Shown in pieces: positions 1 to 6,441 of a DNA stretch of 17,498 nucleotides. Under the pieces are notes generated by a model. That model saw nothing but the letters and a program-made list of their open reading frames with translations. It did no database searches and was not told where the DNA came from. Position numbers and translations under genes: made by a program. The stretch is from contig RHFA01000156.1 of assembly GCA_003724275.1 (NCBI GenBank), forward strand, positions 1 to 17,498, read 5' to 3'. The stretch comes from Thaumarchaeota archaeon S13. Its GTDB lineage: Archaea > Thermoproteota > Nitrososphaeria > Nitrososphaerales > Nitrosopumilaceae. Position 1 is the first letter of the stretch. Each line of letters opens with the position of its first letter.

Positions 1-719
1 AGTGTTTTGCCTGTTCCACATGCCATAATAAGTTTGCCCCGAGTCCATATTTTGCCAGACTTATCATGCACTGCCATTCCATTTTTATCGATAATTGATA
101 ACTTTGTAAAGCCGTTTATTACGTCATTGAGCGCAGTTTTTTGATGAGAGTAAAGCGTTTGATGTGTTTTCAGTCTATGTTTTCCACCATATGCTGCACT
201 CCAATCTATGTTGGAATTTTCTAAATGCGTTCTCCCAACAATTTTACACCCGTGTCTTCGTAAGGCACTGTTAAGACGTGTACTGATTTTATTTCCTGCA
301 TGCATAATCATAAGATGTTTAAATTTTACGATGTTGCCATTTCGTAATCTATGCTTGCCAGTGGATTTTTCGAAGAAGCTATCAACGTCACTTTTACTAA
401 TCGTGTGATCTTCATCATACAACTTACATTGTACTGCATATAGCTCTCCATCACTGTTTTCTGCTATGATGTCTATTCCTTCATCTGACGCATCTTTTTC
501 TGGCCAGTCATTCCACAGCCATACTTTTTTTAAGTTTAGACCTGCATTTTTTTCTAGATAGAATTTGCATAGTTTTTCAAATGTCGTTCCCATGCGTCTC
601 TTGTTAGCAACTTGTTTTCGAATGCGAGTAACCACGTCGTGAAACGTTAACGCCTCTTTTTCAGAATGGTTGCTTTGATCGCAACCCCCCTTTTCGTGTG
701 CATGGTTGCTATGTTGCAC
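1..719 (-). CDS. Mrr-type nuclease + SF2 helicase, N-terminal fragment (type ISP restriction enzyme-like), cut by window edge
   Basis: The minus frame is open from 875 to base 1 and runs off the left edge. With a GTG start at 719 the visible part is 239 residues. Residues about 35-45 read RIRKQVANKRRMGTTFEKL, then KVWLWNDWP, then a PD-(D/E)xK core with D83 (DEGID) and Q97-C-K99 (AVQCKLY). A helicase Q-motif-like segment (HQKTALNDV) follows, and the fragment ends in Walker A, MACGTGKT, at residues 232-239. This order of Mrr-like nuclease then SF2 motor is that of type ISP restriction-modification enzymes such as LlaGI, which carry methyltransferase and target-recognition domains further on; those would lie outside the window. 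The GTG start fits a TATA box centred about 30 nt upstream; ATG 806 and TTG 737 are in-frame alternatives. Base composition is far more AT-rich than the rest of the window, which suggests horizontal transfer. It could instead be a stand-alone nuclease-helicase of another defence system. Confidence 0.75.
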   Translation of the reverse strand, partial: MQHSNHAHEKGGCDQSNHSEKEALTFHDVVTRIRKQVANKRRMGTTFEKLCKFYLEKNAGLNLKKVWLWNDWPEKDASDEGIDIIAENSDGELYAVQCKLYDEDHTISKSDVDSFFEKSTGKHRLRNGNIVKFKHLMIMHAGNKISTRLNSALRRHGCKIVGRTHLENSNIDWSAAYGGKHRLKTHQTLYSHQKTALNDVINGFTKLSIIDKNGMAVHDKSGKIWTRGKLIMACGTGKT

Positions 720-742
720 TACGGCGCCACGCGACAATTGGC

Positions 743-756
743 ATGTATATATACAT
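743..756 (-). promoter_or_regulatory. Palindromic TATA element for the nuclease-helicase
   Basis: A perfect 14-base palindrome, ATGTATATATACAT, whose centre lies about 30 nt before the GTG at 719. That fits an archaeal TATA box giving a nearly leaderless transcript. Being symmetrical it could bind TBP either way or serve as an operator, but no plus-strand gene is visible immediately downstream. Confidence 0.5.
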
Positions 757-990
757 AGTGTCTTGACACGCCTAGTAACGGGAAACTGAGAATTTACCCA
801 AAACATGGATTTTCCTGTAAGATCTGCTTTCCCGGAGTAAAATACCGCTTGCTTGACGATACCATGTTGCTGAAACTAACTCGTGGCTAGTCCGTAGGGC
901 GGGTATGTGTGGTGCGCTGGAGGGCATCGTATGGCGCATCTCTTGCCGCGCCACGCGCACCGCGCGGCGAGCCTTGCCGCAATGCGTAGG

Positions 991-997
991 GTTATTT
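991..997 (+). promoter_or_regulatory. Possible TATA box for nadX
   Basis: GTTATTT is the only A/T-rich patch in an otherwise GC-rich stretch, and it lies about 29 nt before the ATG at 1023. The match is weak, but its position agrees with the spacing seen at other genes in the window. Confidence 0.35.
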
Positions 998-1022
998 GCG
1001 CCGCCGCGCGGGCCCGCCCGCG

Positions 1023-1829
1023 ATGAGGCGAGTGGCCCTGCTCGGGTGCGGCGCGATCGGCTCCAGGATAGCGCGGGCCATCGACTCGGGGGAGGTTCCC
1101 GCCCGCCTCACGCACGCCTATGACGCGAATCCCGCCGCCGCCGAGCGCCTGGCCTCCTCGCTCTCCGCCCCGCCGGCCATCGCCGAGAACGCGCACATGC
1201 TCTCCTCGCACCCCGTCGACATTGTCGTCGAGGCCGCCTCGCAGGAGGCCGTGCGCGACTGCGCGCTGAGCGTCATCCAGAACCGGCGCGACCTGCTGGT
1301 AATGAGCGCCGGCGCGCTCATGGACGGGGCCGTCCTCGAGGTCCTCTCTGACGCGTGCGCCGAGTTTGGCCGCTCGATCTACCTGCCCTCAGGGGCGATC
1401 GCCGGCCTCGACGCGCTGCGCGCGGCCCGCGGCGAGCTAGAGTCAGTCACGCTGACCACGACAAAGCACCCGGACTCGCTGCGCGGCGCGCCGGGGGCCG
1501 CGAGCCTGCCGCCCTCTGGCGCCGCCGAGATATTCTCGGGCAGCGCGCTTGACGCCGTGGCAATGTTCCCGCAGAACGTCAACGTCGCGGCGATCCTCAG
1601 CCTCGCCACGCTGGGCCCGCGCCGCACAAGGGTCCGCGTGGTCGCCGACTGGGGCGCAAGGTCCAACTCGCACACGATCGAGGCCCGCGGCGCGTTTGGC
1701 TCGATGGAGATATCCGTCTCAAACGTGCCAGACCCGTCCAACCCGAGGACGAGCCGCCTCGCGGCCCTCTCGGCGATCGAGCTCCTCTCGCGCGTCTGCG
1801 CCGGCGGGGGCGCAGTCAGGCCTGGCTAA
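1023..1829 (+). CDS. nadX: L-aspartate dehydrogenase
   Basis: A 268-residue protein of the AspDH family, which oxidises L-aspartate to iminoaspartate with NAD(P)+ in the first step of de novo NAD synthesis, replacing the flavin enzyme NadB. The N-terminus is a Rossmann fold with GCGAIG at residues 8-13. The family signatures SGAIAGLDALRAA, FPQNVNVAA (182-190) and N-x-H-x-I followed by GAFG (candidate catalytic H217) are present. An upstream ATG at 996 would add nine residues before the Rossmann strand; ATG 1023 is chosen because the fold starts there and a possible TATA box sits about 29 nt upstream. The next gene, quinolinate synthase, uses the unstable iminoaspartate product, so the pair forms one pathway segment. 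Length is normal for the family. Confidence 0.9.
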   Translation: MRRVALLGCGAIGSRIARAIDSGEVPARLTHAYDANPAAAERLASSLSAPPAIAENAHMLSSHPVDIVVEAASQEAVRDCALSVIQNRRDLLVMSAGALMDGAVLEVLSDACAEFGRSIYLPSGAIAGLDALRAARGELESVTLTTTKHPDSLRGAPGAASLPPSGAAEIFSGSALDAVAMFPQNVNVAAILSLATLGPRRTRVRVVADWGARSNSHTIEARGAFGSMEISVSNVPDPSNPRTSRLAALSAIELLSRVCAGGGAVRPG

Positions 1830-1887
1830 GGGGGCAATAATTGCCACTGCCCGCGCCGGCGCGGGCCCAAAATGCCCTCTCGCCACC

Positions 1888-1895
1888 CCTTAAAT
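1888..1895 (+). promoter_or_regulatory. TATA box for nadA
   Basis: CCTTAAAT lies about 27 nt before the ATG at 1920, predicting a leaderless or nearly leaderless transcript. It is the reason for preferring 1920 over the ATG at 1872, which lies upstream of the box. Confidence 0.6.
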
Positions 1896-1919
1896 GCGGG
1901 CCCCTGGAGGGGTCTGGCG

Positions 1920-2879
1920 ATGGCTCGCAACGGTGCCGACGCTGGCCTCGCCGACGAGGTCAGGCGCCTCAAGGAGGAGACGGACACGGTCATACTCGCG
2001 CACAACTACCAGGTGCCCGAGGTCCAGGACGTCGCAGACTATGTCGGCGACTCGCTGGGCCTCGCGAGGAGGGCCGCGGCGACGCCGCACGGGACGATAC
2101 TCTTTTGCGGCGTCCACTTTATGGCCGAGACGGCGGCGATAATATCGCCGCAAAAGCGCGTCCTCATACCGGACCTGGACGCCGGCTGCTCGCTCTCGGA
2201 CTCGATAACGGCCGACGAGCTGCGCGACTGGAAGGCGCGCCACCCGGGAGCCGTGAGCGTGGGATACGTAAACACTACGGCGGCGATAAAGGCCGAGCTC
2301 GACTATTGCTGCACGTCATCGAACGCCGTCGCCGTCGTCAACGCGATTCCCGCCTCGCGCGAGGTCCTCTTCCTGCCGGACATGTTCCTCGGCGCATACG
2401 TCGCAAAGGCCACGGGCCGCAAGAACATGAGGATATGGGCCGGCGAGTGCCACGTCCACGCCGGAATACGCCCAGAGGACGTCACGAGGAGGCTAGAGTC
2501 GATGCGGGACGCCGAGTTTCTCGTCCACCCAGAGTGCAGCTGCACGACGCCGATCCTCCACGACGTCGCGACTGGCGGGTACGGGGACATTCGCGCAAGC
2601 GTCCTGTCAACAGAGGGCATGATGAAACGGGCCGCCGAGTCCGAGTCAGACTCGTTTGTCGTGGCCACCGAGACTGGCATGCTATACCGCCTCGCAAAGC
2701 AAAACCCCGGCAAGCGCTTTGTCGCCGCGTCTGACACGGCCGAGTGCCAGTACATGAAGATGATCACGCTCGAAAAGGTCAGAGACTCGCTTGCCCGCTC
2801 TAGGCACGAGGTCCGCGTCCCGCCGCGGACTGCCGCGCGCGCGCGCCTGGCGATCGAGCGCATGCTCGAGATCGGCTAG
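1920..2879 (+). CDS. nadA: Quinolinate synthase
   Basis: A 319-residue NadA, the 4Fe-4S enzyme that condenses iminoaspartate with dihydroxyacetone phosphate to quinolinate. Three cysteines sit where the family's cluster ligands are expected: C63 in LFCGVHFMAE, C177 in IWAGECHVH and C276 in TAECQYMK. Other signatures are AHNYQVPEVQ near the N-terminus, GYVNTTA, and HPECSC at 203-208. The longer form from ATG 1872 would add 16 residues unlike NadA and would start upstream of the likely TATA box, so ATG 1920 is used. It follows nadX on the same strand after a 90-nt gap with its own promoter, and is convergent with nadC, whose stop is 8 nt away. Length is typical. Confidence 0.95.
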   Translation: MARNGADAGLADEVRRLKEETDTVILAHNYQVPEVQDVADYVGDSLGLARRAAATPHGTILFCGVHFMAETAAIISPQKRVLIPDLDAGCSLSDSITADELRDWKARHPGAVSVGYVNTTAAIKAELDYCCTSSNAVAVVNAIPASREVLFLPDMFLGAYVAKATGRKNMRIWAGECHVHAGIRPEDVTRRLESMRDAEFLVHPECSCTTPILHDVATGGYGDIRASVLSTEGMMKRAAESESDSFVVATETGMLYRLAKQNPGKRFVAASDTAECQYMKMITLEKVRDSLARSRHEVRVPPRTAARARLAIERMLEIG

Positions 2880-2887
2880 GCCCGCGC

Positions 2888-3724
2888 CTAGGCGCGCGCC
2901 TCGAGGCTCATGTCTATGGAGCGCACCGACGACGTTATGGACCCGACTGACACCCTGTCGACTCCGGCCCTCGCATAGGCGGCAATGTTGCGCGGGCCAA
3001 TGCCGCCAGAGGCCTCCACGCTCACGCGCGATCGCAGGCCCTCGCGCTCGAGGGCCGCCACGGCGCGCCGCACGCGGGACGGCGGCATGTTGTCAAGCAG
3101 TATCACAGTCGCGCCTGCCCTGGCCGCGGCAAGCGCATCGCGAACCCCCTCGACCTCCACCTCGACGGCGCCGTGCCTGCGCCTGGCGCGCCCGACTAGC
3201 GCGCCGACGCCGATGCCTGACGCGGCGGCTGCCGCAATGTGGTTGTCCTTTATGAGGACCGCGTCCCACAGGCCGGCCCTGTGCCTCATCCCCCCGCCGG
3301 CGGCGACTGCCTCCTTGTCAAAGTATGACAGGCCCGGCGCCGTCTTGCGCGTGGCGTACACGCGCGCGCGCGTCCCGCGGACCGCGTCGGCGAGCGCGCG
3401 CGTCTGCGTCGCGATCCCGCTCATGCGCGAGAGGAGGTTTAGCGCGGTCCTCTCGGCTGACAGGACGCCGCGCGCCGGCCCGGAGACGTCCATTATGGCC
3501 TGCCCGGCGCGAGCGCGCCGGCCGTCGCGCACCCGCGCGCGCGCGGCGCACCCGCGCAGCACAAAGGCCGCGCGCGCCCATTCCGTTCCCGCGACGACTG
3601 CGGGCTCCCTTGACACTATTGCCGCGCGCAGGCGCGCACGCGGGAGTAGCGCGCTGGTGATGTCGCCGCCGCCAATGTCCTCGGCGAGGAACCTGGCGAC
3701 CTGGGCCCTCGGGCTATGGGGCAA
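2888..3724 (-). CDS. nadC: Nicotinate-nucleotide pyrophosphorylase (quinolinate phosphoribosyltransferase)
   Basis: A 278-residue NadC converting quinolinate and PRPP to nicotinate mononucleotide, CO2 and PPi. Signatures: ERTALNLLSRMSGIAT (91-106), TRKTAPG (125-131), GGGMRHR (143-149), LIKDNH (157-162) and EASGGI (237-242). The start is TTG, one base after the spt4 stop (TGA-G-TTG), which suggests translational coupling in an rpo7-spt4-nadC unit. No later ATG leaves the N-terminal domain intact. It lies tail to tail with nadA, so the three NAD genes are clustered but transcribed from two strands. PRPP-binding and catalytic Lys/Arg/His positions appear intact. Confidence 0.95.
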   Translation of the reverse strand: MPHSPRAQVARFLAEDIGGGDITSALLPRARLRAAIVSREPAVVAGTEWARAAFVLRGCAARARVRDGRRARAGQAIMDVSGPARGVLSAERTALNLLSRMSGIATQTRALADAVRGTRARVYATRKTAPGLSYFDKEAVAAGGGMRHRAGLWDAVLIKDNHIAAAAASGIGVGALVGRARRRHGAVEVEVEGVRDALAAARAGATVILLDNMPPSRVRRAVAALEREGLRSRVSVEASGGIGPRNIAAYARAGVDRVSVGSITSSVRSIDMSLEARA

Positions 3725-3725
3725 C

Positions 3726-3914
3726 TCAGGTTACCTTGAGGGCATACTTGCCCTTGCCGGTTATCCCCAGCGTGCGGGCAATGTTGGACGTGGTGGGATC
3801 CACCACAAGGACGACGCCGTTCCAGTCCGGCGTCAGGTCAGAGGACTTGCAGCTCGGGCAGACCTTGCCCATGCTGACAAACTTGCACTTGCGGCAGGCC
3901 ATCTCGCGGGCCAT
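3726..3914 (-). CDS. spt4: Transcription elongation factor Spt4 (RpoE'')
   Basis: A 62-residue archaeal Spt4, the small zinc-ribbon partner of Spt5 that binds RNA polymerase and supports elongation. The zinc ligands are C7-x2-C10 and C19-x2-C22, followed by DLTPDWNGVVLVVDPT and the Spt4 tail GITGKGKYALKV. The ATG immediately follows the TAG of rpo7 with no gap; an internal ATG at residue 5 is possible. Placement after rpo7 is the classical archaeal arrangement. Length is normal. Confidence 0.93.
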   Translation of the reverse strand: MAREMACRKCKFVSMGKVCPSCKSSDLTPDWNGVVLVVDPTTSNIARTLGITGKGKYALKVT

Positions 3915-4538
3915 CTACTTTCCCGCCTTTGCCTTGGCCTTGGGCGCGGCGGCCTCGGCCTTTTTGGCGTCTCCCTTTTTGGTAGCCGCGCCGGCCCCCT
4001 TGACCTCCTCGGCGACCCACTCGTCGGCCCCGAGGAATGGCTGCCTGCACGTTATGCCAATCTTGCCCATCGAGGCGGCCTTGCCCAGCGAGACGGCCGT
4101 TATCCTCGTGCGCAGCGTCGAGCCCACCTTGAGCGTCCGCTCGCTCTGGTTTGCGAATATCGTGCCGGCCTTGACGTCGCTCTTGAGATAGTCGTCCATG
4201 ACCTGCGAGAGGTGGAGGAGCGCGTCAGTGGGGCCTATGCGCACGAACGCGCCAAAGTCCGTAATGTCGACGATCTCGCCGCGGACTATCTCCTGCAGCT
4301 TTGGGTAGAACGTGAGGGCGTCAAACTCGACCCTGTGGAAGGTCCCGCCGTCGCCGGCGATGAGCCTGCCCATCTCCTCGACCTTGACGTCGAGGATCAT
4401 GATGATATAGCCGAGCTCGGCGTTTATCATGCTCTCGTACTTTTCCTTGAGTATGTTCAGGGCGGCCTTTTTCATCGTCGTCCCAAACAGGTTTGGGGGT
4501 ATCCGCACGACGTCCACGAGGCTTGATATCGAGAACAA
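3915..4538 (-). CDS. rpoE: DNA-directed RNA polymerase subunit Rpo7 (RpoE', Rpb7 homologue)
   Basis: A 207-residue Rpb7/RpoE' subunit of the polymerase stalk, which pairs with Rpo4 and binds nascent RNA. The N-terminal tip reads VDVVRIPPNLFG. A S1/OB domain follows, with GEIVDITDFGAFVRIGPTD then LLHLSQVMDD. The C-terminus is a Lys/Ala-rich tail of about 28 residues. The frame has no ATG at the right place and stays open antisense to mrp up to 5102. The start is therefore taken as TTG 4538, which gives the family N-terminus (M)FSISSLVDVV and lies 24-25 nt after an A/T-rich box at 4559-4566. The 188-residue extension from 5102 is the complement of mrp and is rejected. First gene of the rpo7-spt4-nadC unit. 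Confidence 0.92.
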   Translation of the reverse strand: MFSISSLVDVVRIPPNLFGTTMKKAALNILKEKYESMINAELGYIIMILDVKVEEMGRLIAGDGGTFHRVEFDALTFYPKLQEIVRGEIVDITDFGAFVRIGPTDALLHLSQVMDDYLKSDVKAGTIFANQSERTLKVGSTLRTRITAVSLGKAASMGKIGITCRQPFLGADEWVAEEVKGAGAATKKGDAKKAEAAAPKAKAKAGK

Positions 4539-4558
4539 CCTGTCGGCGCGCGCCCACG

Positions 4559-4566
4559 CATAAAAG
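4559..4566 (-). promoter_or_regulatory. TATA box for rpo7-spt4-nadC
   Basis: On the minus strand the box reads CTTTTATG, centred about 24 nt before the TTG at 4538. It supports the non-ATG start and leaderless transcription. It shares the 157-nt divergent intergenic region with the mrp promoter. Confidence 0.6.
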
Positions 4567-4664
4567 CTTATGAACGTTTGCCGCCCGGCGGGCCGCGAGC
4601 GCCCCCGGGGGCGCCCAGCGCGCGCCAGCATTCCACAGTTTACGGTATGGCATGCCCGCCTATC

Positions 4665-4672
4665 TTTAAATA
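4665..4672 (+). promoter_or_regulatory. TATA box for mrp and dephospho-CoA kinase
   Basis: TTTAAATA is centred about 27 nt before the ATG at 4696, one of the clearest boxes in the window. It sets the mrp start and excludes the longer frame from 4570. Confidence 0.7.
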
Positions 4673-4695
4673 ATGAGCCCCGCCGATCCCCGCCC

Positions 4696-5853
4696 ATGGT
4701 CGGAGTTGACCAGGTCCTCGAGAGGCTCGCCACGGTGATAGACCCCGACCTCAAGAAGGACATAGTCTCGATGGGCATGATAAAGGACCTCGAGCTAGAC
4801 TCGGGGCGCCTCAAGTTCACGCTCGAGCTGACCACGCCGGCGTGCCCGTTCAACGACGAGATCGAGCGCGACGTGCGCGAGGCCGTCTCGGGGATAGAGG
4901 GGGTCACGGACCTAGACCTGAGCGTGACGGCAAAGGTCATGGAGGGCCGCTCGCTCGAGGACGACATGGGCCTCAAGACGGTCAAGAACATCATCGGCGT
5001 GGCCAGCGGCAAGGGCGGCGTGGGCAAGTCGACTGTCGCGCTAAACCTGGCCCTTGCGCTATCGCGGACAGGCGCGAGCGTCGGCCTGCTCGACGCCGAC
5101 ATTTACGGCCCGTCGATACCGCTCATGCTCGGCATAAAGGAGGGGTTTATGGAGGTCGACGAGGAAAAGCGCAAGCTGCGCCCGACAGAGTCAAACGGGC
5201 TACACGTAGTCTCCTTTGGGTTCTTTGGCGAGCAGGACATCCAGGCCGCCATATACAGGGGGCCGATAATCTCGGGCATACTGCGCCAGTTTCTCGTGGA
5301 CACGGACTGGAGCGACCTGGACTATCTCATAGTGGACCTGCCGCCGGGCACGGGCGACATACCGCTCACGCTAGCGCAGACGATACCAATAACGGGCATA
5401 CTCGTCGTCACGACGCCGCAGCAGGTGGCCAGCAGCGTCGCAGTCAAGGCCCTCGGGATGTTCAAAAAGCTAAACGTGCCCATACTCGGGATTATAGAGA
5501 ACATGAGCGCATTCGAGTGCCCAGGCTGCCACGAGACGCACCGCGTGTTTGGCAGCGGCGGGGCCGAGCGCATCAGCTCCGAGTTTGGCATACCGCACCT
5601 GGGAGACATACCGCTAAACTCGGGGATAATGGCCGGCTCGGACTCGGGGAGGCCAGTCATGCTAGAGGATCCAGGGTCGCCGAGCGCGCGCGCGTTCGAG
5701 TCCGCCGCCAAGAACGTCGCCGCGCAGTGCAGCATTCTTGCCGCGCGCATAGCCGCCGGCGAGGAGCCCGGCGCGCCAGAGGCCGAGGCCCAGGCGCAAG
5801 AGCAGGCCGCGCAGCCGCAGCAGGCCGGCCAGGCGCTCGGCGCGCGGGCCTGA
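4696..5853 (+). CDS. Mrp/ApbC/NBP35-type Fe-S cluster carrier ATPase with N-terminal MIP18 (DUF59) domain
   Basis: A 385-residue cytosolic P-loop ATPase thought to carry and deliver Fe-S clusters to apoproteins. Residues 1-85 form a MIP18/DUF59 domain (TVIDPDLKKDIVSMGMI, then TTPACPF). The deviant Walker A GKGGVGKS is at 105-112, with LLDADIYGPS and VDLPPGTGD downstream. C275-x2-C278 (CPGC) is the cluster-binding pair of the Mrp family. The C-terminal tail of about 35 residues is rich in Ala, Gln and Glu and probably disordered. The start follows a TTTAAATA box at the leaderless distance. The dephospho-CoA kinase follows 12 nt downstream, likely in one transcript. NadA, encoded nearby, is a plausible Fe-S client, but that link is inference. 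Confidence 0.93.
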   Translation: MVGVDQVLERLATVIDPDLKKDIVSMGMIKDLELDSGRLKFTLELTTPACPFNDEIERDVREAVSGIEGVTDLDLSVTAKVMEGRSLEDDMGLKTVKNIIGVASGKGGVGKSTVALNLALALSRTGASVGLLDADIYGPSIPLMLGIKEGFMEVDEEKRKLRPTESNGLHVVSFGFFGEQDIQAAIYRGPIISGILRQFLVDTDWSDLDYLIVDLPPGTGDIPLTLAQTIPITGILVVTTPQQVASSVAVKALGMFKKLNVPILGIIENMSAFECPGCHETHRVFGSGGAERISSEFGIPHLGDIPLNSGIMAGSDSGRPVMLEDPGSPSARAFESAAKNVAAQCSILAARIAAGEEPGAPEAEAQAQEQAAQPQQAGQALGARA

Positions 5854-5865
5854 GGGTGCGGCCCA

Positions 5866-6390
5866 GTGCTGACGCTGCCGGACGCCGCGCGCTCCATGCT
5901 AAAGGAGCCGTTTGGAACGCTGGTTCGCGATGCCGACGTGACGGCCGCGCGCCTGCGCTCCGAGATGCCTGACGGTGCGCTCGTAGTCGCCGTCGGCGAC
6001 GCGACGACCGAGCGCCTCGCGCGCCTCGGGATGCGCGCGGGAGTCGAGGTGGTCGACGGGCACGAGAGGCGCGCCGCGCGCGACGCGCCGGACGGCGCGC
6101 CGGCCACGTCGCTGTCCTGCAAGAACGCCGCCGGCACCATAGCCGACTCTGCGCTCGCCGCGCTGCGCGAGGCCCTCGCCGCGCCGCGCCCAGTGCGGCT
6201 GACGGTCGACGGCGAGGAGGACCTGCTCGCCGTGCCGCTGTGCGAGATGTGCGAGGACGGGACCGTGGTGGCCTATGGGCAGCCCGGCGAGGGCATGGTC
6301 ATCGTGCGCGTCGGCGACGGCCCGAGGGCTCGGGCGAGGCGCGTCATGAACATGATGGGGCGCAGGGATGATGATCCGGTGGCTGGATGA
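5866..6390 (+). CDS. GTP-dependent dephospho-CoA kinase (DUF359)
   Basis: A 174-residue member of the archaeal DUF359 family, which performs the last step of coenzyme A synthesis using GTP and is unrelated to bacterial CoaE. Signatures: an N-terminal LKEPFGTLV, VGDATTERL (43-51), VVDG, NAAGTI (87-92), DGEEDLLAVPL (115-125) and YGQPGEGMV (137-145). The start is GTG, 12 nt after the mrp stop, with a weak purine-rich GAGGGTG upstream. In many archaea this gene neighbours rpo7-spt4; here it lies on the far side of mrp. The 3' end lies in a 16-nt tandem duplication that overlaps the stop codon. Length matches the family. Confidence 0.92.
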   Translation: MLTLPDAARSMLKEPFGTLVRDADVTAARLRSEMPDGALVVAVGDATTERLARLGMRAGVEVVDGHERRAARDAPDGAPATSLSCKNAAGTIADSALAALREALAAPRPVRLTVDGEEDLLAVPLCEMCEDGTVVAYGQPGEGMVIVRVGDGPRARARRVMNMMGRRDDDPVAG

Positions 6391-6401
6391 TCCGGTGATT
6401 T
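6370..6401. repeat. 16-nt imperfect tandem duplication at the end of the dephospho-CoA kinase gene
   Basis: GATGATCCGGTG occurs at 6370-6381 and again at 6386-6397, a period of 16 nt. The kinase stop TGA (6388-6390) lies in the second copy, so the duplication may have reshaped the last residues (DDDPVAG). Confidence 0.7.
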
Positions 6402-6441
6402 GCCACCAACTTTCTGACCGTGCCCAACCACCTGGCGTGCG

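Larger units (their letters stand above)
720..1022. other. Intergenic composition boundary (AT-rich to GC-rich)
   Basis: This 303-nt gap separates the AT-rich nuclease-helicase from the GC-rich NAD genes. AT-rich sequence continues to about 860 and GC-rich sequence dominates after about 900. It holds the palindromic TATA element at 743-756 and a possible nadX promoter near 992. I see no integrase, tRNA or clear attachment-site repeat in it. The short open frames here (for example 772-960 minus and 905-1123 plus) resemble no family I recognise. Confidence 0.6.

Noticed and set aside
208..408. 66-codon plus frame in the AT-rich segment
   Set aside because: Antisense to the nuclease-helicase, whose motifs are clear on minus.
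772..960. 62-codon minus frame near the composition boundary
   Set aside because: It is in a different frame from the nuclease-helicase, has mixed composition and matches nothing I recognise.
2985..4526. 513-codon open frame on plus
   Set aside because: It runs antisense to nadC, spt4 and rpo7, all clear conserved genes, and its product is low-complexity; long antisense frames are expected at this GC content.
4539..5102. 188-residue N-terminal extension of the Rpo7 frame on the minus strand
   Set aside because: It is exactly antisense to the conserved mrp coding region and lies upstream of the family N-terminus; the TATA box at 4559-4566 falls inside it.
6273..6441. C-terminal end of the uncorrected nuclease-like frame
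   Set aside because: It lies beyond the restored stop at 6442 and is partly antisense to the dephospho-CoA kinase; protein-like sequence ends at the A7 run.
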